Counted from the stretch's first letter, positions 1 through 8,950 are shown. The stretch: 64,000 bases of DNA from UBA1206 sp050953105 (GCA_050953105.1 JBMNMA010000004.1:124001-188000); one strand, 5' to 3'. Made by a program: numbers and translations. Notes: generated by a model from the sequence alone, not told the origin.

Positions 1-150
1 GCCAACCGGCGAACGCCCATAGTCTGTCAAAGATATTATATATTCGGCCCGATTATTTGTCAATAAGTTTATTGAAAGCTAAAAAGGGCAAACTTGCAAA
101 AATAAAGCAATAAATGCCAAAGTTCTTGGGCAAGGGATACAAAACTTAAA

Positions 151-1899
151 CTAAATCGAGTATTTCCTGCGGTATTCCCGGTATTGACGGTCAAATTCTT
201 CGCCGCCGGCCTTGACTGCTCTTAAATATTTATGCATGTCCATAGCCTCGTGCTGGGACATTTCAAGCATTGTTCCCGCAATGTTGGAACAGTGGTCGGA
301 AACCCGTTCAAGGTTGTTTAAAATGTCAGAAAGTATAAACCCGTGTTCAATGGAACATTCGCTCTTCTGCAGCCGCAGGGAATGGTTAAGCTTAATCTGC
401 TCCTTTAGGTAGTCAACCACCTGTTCAAGGGGCTCCACCTGAATGGCTATCTGCATGTTGTTTTCAGAAAAAGCCTGAAGTGTAAGGGTTAATACCTCGT
501 CCACCGCAGAAGTCAATATCGAAAGCTCCCGGCTGGCGTCCCCTGAAAATGATAGCTTTTTGTCCTTTAATTCCTCTGCCGAATCAAGAATGTTCACCGC
601 ATGGTCGGATATCCGTTCAAAGTCGCCTATAAACCTTAAAAGCCGGGTGGTTTCGTGGCTGTCATCATCGGTGAGGTTATGGTTTGATGATACCTTAACC
701 AAATAAGATCCTATCTTGTCCTCATACTGGTCGGCCTTGTTTTCCCCGTCCCGTATATATTCGGCGGTTTTAGCGTCGTATTCTTTAAGCATCTGCATTG
801 ATTTTTTAAATATGTCCACCGATAGGTTGGCCATATCTATGGTGGTGGTCCTGCACCGTTCCACCGCAATGGATGGGGTGGCAAGAAGGCGTTCGTCAAG
901 AAGTCTGAACTCCTCCGCTTCGGGGGAATCTTTAACCGTAAGATGCGCCAGTTTTTCAAGCAGTCCCATAAGGGGGAACAGGGTAACCGTCATAATCAGT
1001 TTGAAAGCGGTATGGGTTATGGCTATATTCAGTTCGTTTGCCGATTTTGAAACAAAGGCAAAGTCAAATATGGCGTCTCCGGCGTAGAATAGGCCAAGGG
1101 ATATGATTATTCCTATTATGTTAAAGTAAAGATGGACAAATGCCGCCCGCTTGCCGTTTTTTGATGCAGTAACAGATGCCAGAAGAGCGGTGACGCAGGT
1201 GCCTATGTTCATACCCATTAATATTGGAATTGCCGCCGAGAAGGTAACCGCACCGGTGGTTGACAAAGCCTGCAGTATACCCACCGCCGCCGAGGAGGAC
1301 TGGATTACGGCGGCAAGCACAAGGCCTGCAAGCACACCGAGAACGGGATTTGAGAATTTTAAAAGTATGCTTCTGAATTCGGGGACGTTCTGAAGGCCGG
1401 ATACCGCACCCGACATGGTTTCCATGCCGAACATAAGCACCGCAAAGCCCAGCAGCACGGTGCCGATATCCTTGCGTTTGGTGGTTTTGGTAAACAATAA
1501 AAAGTATATGCCCACAGCGGCAAGAATGGGGGTAAAAGAGGATGGCTTAAGAAAGTTAAGCCACATATTTTCCGAATTGATGCCCGTCAGCGACAGTATC
1601 CAGGCGGTTATGGTGGTGCCCACGTTGGCGCCGATTATAATACTTGTCGACTGGTGGAGGGTTAGCACACCGGCGCTAACAAGTCCCACCGCCATAACAG
1701 TGGTGGCGGAGGAGGACTGGATTACGCAGGTGACAACAAGGCCGAGAAGAAAGCCCTTAAAGGTGTTGTTGGTGAATTTAGCAAGCAGGGTTTTCAGTTT
1801 GTGTCCGGCCTGCTTTTCGAGGGGGGTTCCCATTACGTTCATACCGAACAGGAACAAACATAATCCGCCGATTAGCGTCAAAGCGTCAAAAACATCCAT
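151..1899 (-). CDS. Na+/phosphate cotransporter with C-terminal PhoU domain
   Basis: Predicted integral membrane protein of 582 aa that imports phosphate with sodium. The N-terminal half (about 1-320) is hydrophobic and holds the two inverted family repeats, each with the QSSSA signature (residues 61-65 and 200-204). The C-terminal part (about 340-565) is helical, charged and PhoU-like, as in the NptA/YjbB branch. It is the last gene after phoP and phoR on the same strand, 93 bp from phoR, and that gap contains a candidate PhoP box. Induction under phosphate limitation is therefore likely (inference). Family assignment is firm; substrate and ion are taken from the family. Confidence 0.93.
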   Translation of the reverse strand: MDVFDALTLIGGLCLFLFGMNVMGTPLEKQAGHKLKTLLAKFTNNTFKGFLLGLVVTCVIQSSSATTVMAVGLVSAGVLTLHQSTSIIIGANVGTTITAWILSLTGINSENMWLNFLKPSSFTPILAAVGIYFLLFTKTTKRKDIGTVLLGFAVLMFGMETMSGAVSGLQNVPEFRSILLKFSNPVLGVLAGLVLAAVIQSSSAAVGILQALSTTGAVTFSAAIPILMGMNIGTCVTALLASVTASKNGKRAAFVHLYFNIIGIIISLGLFYAGDAIFDFAFVSKSANELNIAITHTAFKLIMTVTLFPLMGLLEKLAHLTVKDSPEAEEFRLLDERLLATPSIAVERCRTTTIDMANLSVDIFKKSMQMLKEYDAKTAEYIRDGENKADQYEDKIGSYLVKVSSNHNLTDDDSHETTRLLRFIGDFERISDHAVNILDSAEELKDKKLSFSGDASRELSILTSAVDEVLTLTLQAFSENNMQIAIQVEPLEQVVDYLKEQIKLNHSLRLQKSECSIEHGFILSDILNNLERVSDHCSNIAGTMLEMSQHEAMDMHKYLRAVKAGGEEFDRQYREYRRKYSI

Positions 1900-1941
1900 A
1901 AAAAGACCTCATACAGCTTTTATTTTCATTTTTCCCTTTAT

Positions 1942-1997
1942 ATTCTACCATAAGTATGTTAAATGCAAAACACACCTTAAGTTAAATTCAGGTTAAA
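1942..1997 (-). promoter_or_regulatory. Candidate PhoP box and promoter of the Na/Pi transporter
   Basis: On the minus strand the hexamer TTTAAC occurs three times, at 1997-1992, 1986-1981 and 1963-1958. The first two are exactly 11 bp apart and the third follows at 23 bp, close to two helical turns. A -10-like TAGAAT lies at 1947-1942. Gram-positive PhoP binds TT(A/C/T)A-C/T-A hexamers spaced by 5 bp, which matches this pattern. The first hexamer overlaps the phoR stop codon. Seen directly; function is inferred from the adjacent phoPR. Confidence 0.5.
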
Positions 1998-3654
1998 TGT
2001 CCCCGTTCTTTAGGGATTTAGGGAAAACCAAGGTTATTTCGGTGCCTTTACCTACGCTGCTTTCAAGGGATATACGGGCCTTGTGGTAGGCGGCCCCGTG
2101 TTTTACTATTGAAAGGCCAAGCCCCGTGCCGCCTATTTCCTTTGAATGGCTTTTGTCCACCCGGTAAAATCTTTCAAAAACCCTTGCCTGGCTTGCCTTG
2201 GGTATGCCGATGCCGTTGTCTTTTACCGAAACATAGACAAAAGCTGCGTCGGTTGAAACGTCCACCAGCACATATCCCCCGGGACGGTTGTATTTTATGC
2301 CGTTGTCGCACAGGTTATATATCATTTCCTCAAGAATTTGAGCGTTCCCCCGGACATATGCCGCCTCGCCGGTTACGTTTAGGCTTATTTTTTGGGCTTT
2401 GGCGATATTTTCAAGCCGGTCAGCCACGTCCACGGCGGTTTCATAAACGTTAATATTTCCCTCATCGTAGGGAATTTCCCCCTCGTCAATCTGGGAAAGC
2501 TTTATAATGTCGTTTACCAGGCTGATAAGCCGCCTTGCTTCACGATAGATATTTTCGGCAAAGTGTATAGTGTCCTTTTCGGTGGTTATGCCGTTTTTAA
2601 TAAGCTCGGCAAAGCCGGATATGGAGGTTAGCGGTGTTTTAAGCTCGTGGGACACATTGGTGGTAAACTCCCGTCTTAACTTTTCCCGCTCGTCCTTTTC
2701 GGTTTCGTCGATAATTACAATAACCGCCCCTTCCACGCTGTCCTCAAACAAAACCGGGGTGGCGTGAAGGGTGTAGTAGTTTTCGTCGGTGCGTATGGTG
2801 TCAAAACACTTTTTTCCCGAAAGGGAGGTGCGTATGGTTTCCCTGAAGTTGTCGGTTTTATTAAGCTGAAGAACACTTCGAGGAAGCTCGGTAACCCCCA
2901 GCATCTTCATTGCCGCCGTATTGCAGGACAAAATATCCGCCTTGCGGTCGATAATAATAACCCCGTCGCTCATGTTGGTGGTTATGGCGTCAAATTCCGT
3001 CTGTTTTACCTTAAGCTCCTCGGTAAGCTTGAAAATTATGCGGTTTTGGCTGGTAAGCCGGGATACTATGGGCTTAAGCTCATCGATTGGTTTTGAAATT
3101 TCCGGTTTGTTAAGGTCAATGGCTGTTATCGGAGAAACTATTTTTTTAGATACCGCCACGGCGGCAATTAAAGCAGCAACCCCTGCGGTAATAATAGCTA
3201 TAATGGCAATATAAAGATAGCCGGTAAGATCCGCCCATAATCCGTCGTCAATTTCCCCTATACGCAAAACACTGCCGTCCTCAAGACGCAGGGCGACATA
3301 AAAAATCTGATTTGACAGTACAGCCGAATACCGGCTTGAATATCCCTTTCCTTTTGACAAAGCGTCGGAAAGTTCGGCCATATCCCCCGGATTTTCGAAA
3401 TTACCATCCATGCTGTCAAACAGCACGTCTTTGTCTGGTGAAAACAATGTTATATAAAAAGAGGTGTCAAGGCCTTCAAGGTATTGTGTCCCTTTTTCGG
3501 CATATCCCCTGCCTGCGGCAGCGGCATATTCAAAAAGGTATTCCTTTTGCCGTGACACCGCCTGCCGGTAGGACACCACCGCCACAAATATTGTGGATAC
3601 CGTTAAGGCTATAAGGGTTATTAAAATTATGCTTTTTATAATTTGGCTTTTCAT
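1993..3654 (-). CDS. phoR: PhoR-type sensor histidine kinase
   Basis: Membrane sensor kinase of 553 aa. There are transmembrane segments at about 7-28 and 147-170 with an extracytoplasmic domain between them. A PAS domain lies around 220-315, a HisKA domain has the phospho-acceptor His336 in VSHELKTPLT, and the HATPase domain carries N and G boxes (about 445-520, with GGTGLGLSIVK). It starts 27 bp after phoP and precedes the Na/Pi transporter. The architecture is that of PhoR/PhoP phosphate systems. The signal sensed cannot be read from the sequence; phosphate is inferred from the neighbour. Confidence 0.9.
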   Translation of the reverse strand: MKSQIIKSIILITLIALTVSTIFVAVVSYRQAVSRQKEYLFEYAAAAGRGYAEKGTQYLEGLDTSFYITLFSPDKDVLFDSMDGNFENPGDMAELSDALSKGKGYSSRYSAVLSNQIFYVALRLEDGSVLRIGEIDDGLWADLTGYLYIAIIAIITAGVAALIAAVAVSKKIVSPITAIDLNKPEISKPIDELKPIVSRLTSQNRIIFKLTEELKVKQTEFDAITTNMSDGVIIIDRKADILSCNTAAMKMLGVTELPRSVLQLNKTDNFRETIRTSLSGKKCFDTIRTDENYYTLHATPVLFEDSVEGAVIVIIDETEKDEREKLRREFTTNVSHELKTPLTSISGFAELIKNGITTEKDTIHFAENIYREARRLISLVNDIIKLSQIDEGEIPYDEGNINVYETAVDVADRLENIAKAQKISLNVTGEAAYVRGNAQILEEMIYNLCDNGIKYNRPGGYVLVDVSTDAAFVYVSVKDNGIGIPKASQARVFERFYRVDKSHSKEIGGTGLGLSIVKHGAAYHKARISLESSVGKGTEITLVFPKSLKNGDI

Positions 3655-3681
3655 AAAAACCCCTTTTCGGTTTGAATTCGG

Positions 3682-4371
3682 TCAGCCCTCGTCCGTACCC
3701 CCGATTTTATAGCCAACCCCTCGTACCGTTTCGATAATGTCGGCATATTTACCCAGCTTTTGCCGTAACGTCCGTATATGAACGTCTACCGTCCGGTTTT
3801 CTCCGTCAAATTCGTAGCTCCAAACCTCACGCAGAATTTTATCCCGGTTTAGCACAGTCCCCCGGTGGGCAAAGAGAAAGCAAATAAGTTCAAATTCCTT
3901 AAAGGTCAATGCCACTTTAACCCCGTCGACGGTAACCGTGCGGGAGGGGATGTTTACCACCAGCCCCCCTGCCGTATACACCTTTTCGTCGCTGTCGTCA
4001 TCGTCTGTCCTGCTCCGCCTGAGCACCGCCTTTACCCGGGCAATAAGCTCCATAACCCCAAAGGGCTTGGTTATATAATCATCGGCGCCGCAGTCAAGAG
4101 CCTTGACTTTATCAAATTCACTTGATTTTGCGGTAAGCATAATAACCGGAATTTTTGAAGTCTGGGGCATAAGCCTTAACTTTGTAAGCACCGATATGCC
4201 GTCCTCTCCGGGGAGCATAACGTCAAGCAAAATAAGCTCGGGCAAGTCCTCCCCCAAGGCTTTCCAAAAGGCATTGGGCGTCTCAAAGCCTGTGGCGGCA
4301 AGTCCGGTTTTGTTAAGGGAATAGCACACCAGCTCCCGTATCGATTCGTCGTCTTCAAGTAGGTAAATCAT
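3682..4371 (-). CDS. phoP: OmpR/PhoB-family response regulator
   Basis: Response regulator of 229 aa, partner of the adjacent PhoR-like kinase. The receiver domain (1-120) has acidic residues near position 7, the phospho-acceptor Asp50 in LILLDVMLPG, Thr80 and Lys102. The C-terminal winged-helix DNA-binding domain (about 130-225) includes the typical ENRTVDVHIRTLRQKLG recognition segment. It is the first gene of the phoP-phoR-transporter run and has its own promoter upstream. A phosphate role is inferred from the transporter gene and the hexamer repeats in front of it. Confidence 0.9.
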   Translation of the reverse strand: MIYLLEDDESIRELVCYSLNKTGLAATGFETPNAFWKALGEDLPELILLDVMLPGEDGISVLTKLRLMPQTSKIPVIMLTAKSSEFDKVKALDCGADDYITKPFGVMELIARVKAVLRRSRTDDDDSDEKVYTAGGLVVNIPSRTVTVDGVKVALTFKEFELICFLFAHRGTVLNRDKILREVWSYEFDGENRTVDVHIRTLRQKLGKYADIIETVRGVGYKIGGTDEG

Positions 4372-4451
4372 ACATTATCCCCGCTTGCTTTTAATTTATA
4401 AGAAACAAAGTTTAGAAATATTATACTTATCAAGAAAATTTCTACTTTTTT

Positions 4452-4480
4452 ATTATAACGGCAGGTCTGTGTCAAGTCAA
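4452..4480 (-). promoter_or_regulatory. Sigma-A type promoter for phoP
   Basis: Minus-strand TTGACT (4480-4475), 17 bp, then a perfect TATAAT (4457-4452), about 80 bp before the phoP start. It is back to back with the metal-resistance promoter. Confidence 0.6.
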
Positions 4481-4512
4481 GGAAAGGGAGCAAAACATTT
4501 TTGCCAAAATCG

Positions 4513-4576
4513 TTGACAAAAATATATGAACGTGCTATCATATGAATGAGCAAACATATAAGCGAACATTCATATG
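4513..4576 (+). promoter_or_regulatory. Promoter and SmtB/ArsR-type operator for the metal efflux operon
   Basis: TTGACA at 4513-4518, 17 bp, then TATCAT at 4536-4541. A 10-bp perfect inverted repeat CATATGAATG (4539-4548) / CATTCATATG (4567-4576) overlaps the -10 and the start region. Nested within it is ATATAAGC..ACATTCATAT, resembling the ATATGAAC-type half-sites of SmtB/CzrA operators. The position suits repression by the downstream sensor gene. Confidence 0.65.
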
Positions 4577-4589
4577 AAAGGAGATTAAT

Positions 4590-4934
4590 ATGCCCCACAA
4601 ACATGATGAAATACTTGCAAAGGTAAAGCAAACCTACCCTGCCGAAAAGGCGCTGTCGGAACTGGCTGATTTGTTTAAAATTTTCGGTGACACCACAAGG
4701 ATAAAAATTATGTATTCCCTCCTTGACGGGGAAATGTGCGTCTGCTCCATAGCCGAGCTTATCGGCATGGCCCAGCCGGCGGTGTCCCATCAGCTAAGGG
4801 TGTTGAAAAACGCCAAGCTGGTTTCCAACCGCAGGGAGGGTAAGACAATCTATTATTTCCTTTCAGACGACCATGTAAAAACCATAGTCGCCTGCGGCTT
4901 TGAGCATCTTATGGAACAATTAAAACACGAATAG
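4590..4934 (+). CDS. ArsR/SmtB-family metal-sensing repressor
   Basis: Winged-helix repressor of 114 aa. It has a CVC motif (Cys50, Cys52) at the alpha-3 position used by CadC/ArsR thiolate sensors. At the C-terminus it has the full alpha-5 zinc site of SmtB/CzrA: Asp93, His95, His106 and Glu109, spaced D-X-H-X10-H-X2-E. Both site types are therefore present. The Shine-Dalgarno AAAGGAG lies just before the ATG. The efflux ATPase gene follows after 14 bp, and a palindromic operator overlaps the shared promoter. Likely derepressed by Zn, Cd or Pb; which metal acts in vivo is not decidable from sequence. Confidence 0.9.
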   Translation: MPHKHDEILAKVKQTYPAEKALSELADLFKIFGDTTRIKIMYSLLDGEMCVCSIAELIGMAQPAVSHQLRVLKNAKLVSNRREGKTIYYFLSDDHVKTIVACGFEHLMEQLKHE

Positions 4935-4948
4935 CAGGCGGTGTATAC

Positions 4949-6787
4949 ATGAATAAAGAACAAAAAATAATTTTATACAGAATAATTACCTCTGCCCTTC
5001 TTTTTGTTGCCGCAATACTTATTCCGGCGACAGGAATTGTAAAAGGGATGCTGTATGCAGTCCCCTACCTTATTATCGGCTATGACGTGCTTCTTGAGGC
5101 AGGGAAGAATATAATAAAGGGCGAGGTTTTTGACGAAAAATTCCTTATGTCCATAGCCACCATAGGGGCCTTTGCCATAGGGGAATACCCCGAGGGGGTG
5201 GCGGTTATGCTCTTTTATCAGGTGGGGGAGCTGTTCCAGTCGGTGGCGGTGGGAAAAAGCCGCAAATCCATATCCGACCTTATGGACGTCCGCCCCGATT
5301 ATGCGGTGATTGTATCTGACGAGGGTGAAAAGAAGGTTGCCCCAAAAGAGGTTAACACCGGTGATATAATAATTATCCGTCCCGGTGAAAAGGTTCCCCT
5401 TGACGGTGAAATCATAGATGGCCACACCTCGGTAAACACCTCCGCCCTTACCGGCGAAAGCCTGCCGGCAGACAAACAGCCGGGTGATAAGGTTAAAAGC
5501 GGCTTTGTCAACCTCACCGGCCTTATAAAGGTCAGGGTGGAAAGCAGTTATGAGGAATCCACGGTGTCCAAAATACTAAACCTGGTGGAAAACGCCTCCG
5601 GCCGCAAGGCTAGAGCGGAAAGCTTCATAACCCGCTTTTCCCGTTATTACACCCCCTGCGTGGTGTATGCCGCAATCCTTATTGCGGTGCTGCCGCCGAT
5701 GTGGTTTAACCAGGCCTTTTCGCTGTGGTTAAACAGGGCGCTTGTGTTTCTGGTAGTGTCCTGCCCCTGTGCGCTGGTGGTTTCGGTCCCCCTTTCATTT
5801 TTCGGCGGAATAGGCGGAGCCTCAAGGCAGGGAATACTTATAAAAGGTTCCAACTACCTTGAAGCGTTGTCAAAGGTTGATGCGATAGCCTTTGATAAAA
5901 CCGGCACCCTTACCAAGGGCTCGTTTATGGTTGACGCCGTACATCCTTCGGAAATGAGCGAAAATGGGCTGCTTGAAATTGCCGCCGCAGCCGAAAGCTA
6001 TTCCAGCCATCCTGCAGCCGAGCCGATTATTAAAGCCTACGGCGGGATAATCGACAAGTCAAGGATAGAGGGAGTTACATCCATCGCCGGCATGGGCCTT
6101 AAAGCGGTGATAGACGGGGAAACCTATTACGTGGGTAACACCAGACTTATGGATACGGCCGGCGCCAGGTGGCGTCCCTGCCATTTAAGCGGCACCACCA
6201 TCCATGTGTCAAAAAAAGACGAATACCTGGGGCATATAATTATAAACGACACGGTAAAGTCCAATGCAAAACAAACTATAGAAAAACTGAAAGCGGATGG
6301 AATAAAAACCACCCTTATGCTTACCGGTGACACCTTTGCCACCGCCAGTCAGGTTGGGGAAAAGGTGGGCATAGACGGCATACGGGCCGAGCTGTTGCCC
6401 CATCAGAAGGTTGAAGCGGTGGAGGAATTAATTTCCCAGGGGTATAAAACCGCCTATGTGGGGGACGGGATAAACGACGCCCCCGTACTGGCAAGGGCAG
6501 ACGTGGGAATATCCATGGGGGCGCTGGGAAGCGATGCTGCCATTGAATCGGCGGATGTGGTGCTAATGGACGACAATCTGTCAAAGCTGTCTTCCGCCAT
6601 GGCAATTTCCCGCAAAACAATGAAAATCGTAAAGCAAAATATAATTCTTTCCCTTGGGGCAAAGGGTATAATCCTGGTTTTGGGTGTTGCCGGAATTGCC
6701 GGAATGTGGGCTGCGGTAATCGGTGACGTTGGGGTTATGGTGGCCGCTACCCTAAATGCCATAAGAGCATTGAGAGCCAAGGTATAA
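4949..6787 (+). CDS. Zn2+/Cd2+/Pb2+-exporting P1B-type ATPase
   Basis: Heavy-metal efflux pump of 612 aa (CadA/ZntA group). Visible motifs are TGES (168-171), CPC in the transport helix (272-274), the phosphorylation motif DKTGT (about 315), the SHP motif and GDGINDAP. The last helices contain an Asp in IGDVG that fits the Zn/Cd-type (not Cu-type) signature. There is no N-terminal HMA or Cys-rich metal-binding domain: the protein begins directly with membrane helices. It is co-transcribed with the SmtB-like repressor and ends in a strong terminator. Confidence 0.92.
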   Translation: MNKEQKIILYRIITSALLFVAAILIPATGIVKGMLYAVPYLIIGYDVLLEAGKNIIKGEVFDEKFLMSIATIGAFAIGEYPEGVAVMLFYQVGELFQSVAVGKSRKSISDLMDVRPDYAVIVSDEGEKKVAPKEVNTGDIIIIRPGEKVPLDGEIIDGHTSVNTSALTGESLPADKQPGDKVKSGFVNLTGLIKVRVESSYEESTVSKILNLVENASGRKARAESFITRFSRYYTPCVVYAAILIAVLPPMWFNQAFSLWLNRALVFLVVSCPCALVVSVPLSFFGGIGGASRQGILIKGSNYLEALSKVDAIAFDKTGTLTKGSFMVDAVHPSEMSENGLLEIAAAAESYSSHPAAEPIIKAYGGIIDKSRIEGVTSIAGMGLKAVIDGETYYVGNTRLMDTAGARWRPCHLSGTTIHVSKKDEYLGHIIINDTVKSNAKQTIEKLKADGIKTTLMLTGDTFATASQVGEKVGIDGIRAELLPHQKVEAVEELISQGYKTAYVGDGINDAPVLARADVGISMGALGSDAAIESADVVLMDDNLSKLSSAMAISRKTMKIVKQNIILSLGAKGIILVLGVAGIAGMWAAVIGDVGVMVAATLNAIRALRAKV

Positions 6788-6792
6788 AGCAT

Positions 6793-6832
6793 AAAAAAAT
6801 CCCCCCGCTTTTATAGCGGGGGGTGTTTTTTG
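6793..6832. terminator. Bidirectional intrinsic terminator
   Basis: GC stem CCCCCCGC / GCGGGGGG with a 7-nt loop, flanked by an A run on the left and a T run on the right. It serves the metal ATPase gene and the convergent solute-binding protein gene. Confidence 0.85.
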
Positions 6833-6836
6833 ACTT

Positions 6837-8417
6837 TTAATCCATGTTCATCTTAAAGAATTCGTTTAATAACTCTACGTCGTTTTCAAAGGCATCCTGA
6901 TAGGTTTCATAGGTTGATGCGAACTTGCCGGTTACGCCGCCCTGAATGAGCTTCTGGAGCATGCCGTTAACGTCTACCGAGCCACCGCCCATTTTGCCTA
7001 TCTGGAAAATGGCGCCCATTTCGCAGCCACGGGTGGAGAATATAAGGTCAAGCATTGCCTCGGAATCTTCTCTGGGGAGCTTCTGGGCCTTTAACATTTT
7101 TTCGTAGTAGTTGTAGGCCACCGAGTCGGGGTATTCCGCCCAGGAGTAATAGCCCATAACGTCAAGGACTGCGGCCGCAAATTCGGCGGTGTCCCTATCC
7201 ACGTTGGCGGCAATAGCATAGGCGTTGGTTACCCAGGTGTTTATAAGGGAGTAGTAGTTTTCCTGGTCTTCGGTATATTTGGGAACAGGGAGTATGCCGA
7301 AGATGTCTTCCATATTAAGCTCGGAGGCACTGTTGATGCCGCCGGAGTAAAACAGGCAGCGGCCTTCCTCAAAGGCTTGACGGAGAAGCACCATGGGGGT
7401 GGAGGAAACGTGGAAATAATCGTTGCCGGAAATGTAGGATTCGTCAAACATAAGGGTTAGAACCTTGTCCACGGTTCCCATGGCTGTGGAGTTGTTAAGG
7501 GTGAGCATGGGATAGCCGTCGGGATCGGGGGAAAGAATTCTGACGCCGGCGCCGTAAAGCATTGAATACATGTCGTCATACTGGCCTGCCCAGCCGAATT
7601 GGTCAAGGTAATCCATTCCATCGGGAGCGGCCGAGTCGATGCACAGCATCTTGGAATACTTAAGGGCTTGGTCTATTGTCCACTTGCCTTCCACCGCAAG
7701 GGATATGGGGTCTTCAATGTTCATTCTTTCAAACAGTGAGTAGTTGTAGTAAACACAGGGGGTGGAGTTTTTATGGTTAAAACCAATATCCCCTATGGTA
7801 AAGTAAAGCTGGTCGGCTATGGTTACGCTTTCGTTAAAGGACTGTTCCCACCAGGGGTTGGTCATGTTTATATTTTCAAGGCTGTTAAGGTCGTACAGCT
7901 CATTGTTCATGGCCAGCGTGCCGCAGTCGTAAAGGCATACGGAAATAACCTGGAAAGTTTCGGTGTCGCCTACGGATATGTATTGGCGTATGGTGGAAAG
8001 GGTGTCGTTGCCGTATCTTGAATTGCTCTTGTAGTAAATCTCTTTAATGGTAACGCCCAGCGCATTGTTAACAAGGTCATTTCTACGCTTAATGGCTTCG
8101 TTTACCGTGGCGGGGAGAATGATTTCGGTCATTTCTTCGTTAAACACAAATTCCGAAATGGGGTTGGAGCCGATACCGGTGGTAAAGAAGGTAAGGGTTT
8201 TGCCGTTGTAGTCGGACCCTTTGTAAATGTCGGGATTGCTTAGGTGGTCCCGGCTTTCTTCATCGCTGGTTTCCTCAGAAGTTTCCTCGCTGGATTCGTT
8301 GCCAGGCTGGGAAGATTCTTTAGATGTGTCCGAAGTGTCGCCCGTCTCGTTTGAGCAGGCGGCAAAGGACAAAACAACCAGTAGCATACATAGAATTAGC
8401 GCAATGAGTTTTTTCAT
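6837..8417 (-). CDS. Extracellular solute-binding lipoprotein (ABC type, orphan)
   Basis: Secreted lipoprotein of about 526 aa. The start is placed at 8417, with GGGAGGC upstream, so the signal peptide begins MKKLIALILC. The lipobox ends in FAAC at Cys21 and is followed by a Ser/Glu-rich linker (about 25-60). The rest resembles type 1 sugar/oligosaccharide-binding proteins of gut Clostridia. It is a paralogue of the protein at 33115-34653. No permease or ATPase gene lies nearby, so it must borrow a transporter or act as a sensor. The ligand is unknown. Confidence 0.82.
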   Translation of the reverse strand: MKKLIALILCMLLVVLSFAACSNETGDTSDTSKESSQPGNESSEETSEETSDEESRDHLSNPDIYKGSDYNGKTLTFFTTGIGSNPISEFVFNEEMTEIILPATVNEAIKRRNDLVNNALGVTIKEIYYKSNSRYGNDTLSTIRQYISVGDTETFQVISVCLYDCGTLAMNNELYDLNSLENINMTNPWWEQSFNESVTIADQLYFTIGDIGFNHKNSTPCVYYNYSLFERMNIEDPISLAVEGKWTIDQALKYSKMLCIDSAAPDGMDYLDQFGWAGQYDDMYSMLYGAGVRILSPDPDGYPMLTLNNSTAMGTVDKVLTLMFDESYISGNDYFHVSSTPMVLLRQAFEEGRCLFYSGGINSASELNMEDIFGILPVPKYTEDQENYYSLINTWVTNAYAIAANVDRDTAEFAAAVLDVMGYYSWAEYPDSVAYNYYEKMLKAQKLPREDSEAMLDLIFSTRGCEMGAIFQIGKMGGGSVDVNGMLQKLIQGGVTGKFASTYETYQDAFENDVELLNEFFKMNMD

Positions 8418-8636
8418 ACAGGCTTTGCCTCCCAAATTAACTTTAATTCCATATATACCACAATTTAAAAATTAAATCAATACTTTGTATGTTTTTCCCC
8501 CTATTCTACAATAAAATATATCGCTTTTATAACAAAAAGCACATCCATAAAATACCACAAATGCCGTAAAAGCACAAAACGATTGTCAAAAATTTAAGTA
8601 AAATTTACCGAATCGATTTGTAGGCTTTTACACAAA

Positions 8637-8673
8637 AAACCGTCTGTCCGGTGATTAACCGGACAGACGGTTT
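8637..8673 (-). terminator. Intrinsic terminator, probably of the surface-protein gene now at 15043-17619
   Basis: Perfect 16-bp stem (8637-8652 / 8658-8673) with a 5-nt loop, followed on the minus strand by TTTTTT. It lies 25 bp past the left copy of the 33-bp repeat, which equals the 3' end of the gene at 15043-17619. Before insertion it would have terminated that gene. Upstream, 8418-8636 is AT-rich, non-coding, and presumably holds the promoter of the solute-binding protein. Confidence 0.8.
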
Positions 8674-8698
8674 AATTAGCTTAAATTAAGTGTAAAGT

Positions 8699-8731
8699 TT
8701 AATATTTGGTTTGTTTCCACTTGATTACAAA
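8699..8731. repeat. Left 33-bp direct repeat (attL-like)
   Basis: Identical to 15043-15075. Read on the minus strand it encodes the C-terminal residues FVIKWKQTKY and a stop, but there is no gene body attached here. It marks the left junction with the chromosome. Confidence 0.85.
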
Positions 8732-8921
8732 GTGTTGTACAATTATTAAAAGTCTGAAAGTGCTTGAAAATGCTATATAAATTAACCAAATAAAAACTTG
8801 ACGGTTGCTTAATTTTGCTATACATTAGAAATTGCATCAATTAACATTAGAATTTTAATAGTTTTTTTGACAAGGTTCGTATTTGGAACAAAAAATATTT
8901 GAAATTTATTGATTGATTAAT

Positions 8922-8950
8922 TTGACAAATACTGGTTTTTGGTGTACAAT
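8922..8950 (+). promoter_or_regulatory. Promoter of the InlB-repeat surface protein
   Basis: TTGACA (8922-8927), 17 bp, then TACAAT (8945-8950). The region 8732-8921 is AT-rich and non-coding. The string TGTACAATTAT, followed by a base and AAAA, occurs near 8736 and again near 8943. Confidence 0.65.

Noticed and set aside
1..150. Possible gene start or RNA gene at the left edge
   Set aside because: A reversed ATG lies at 18-20 but has no ribosome site, and too little sequence remains to judge; nothing else was recognised.
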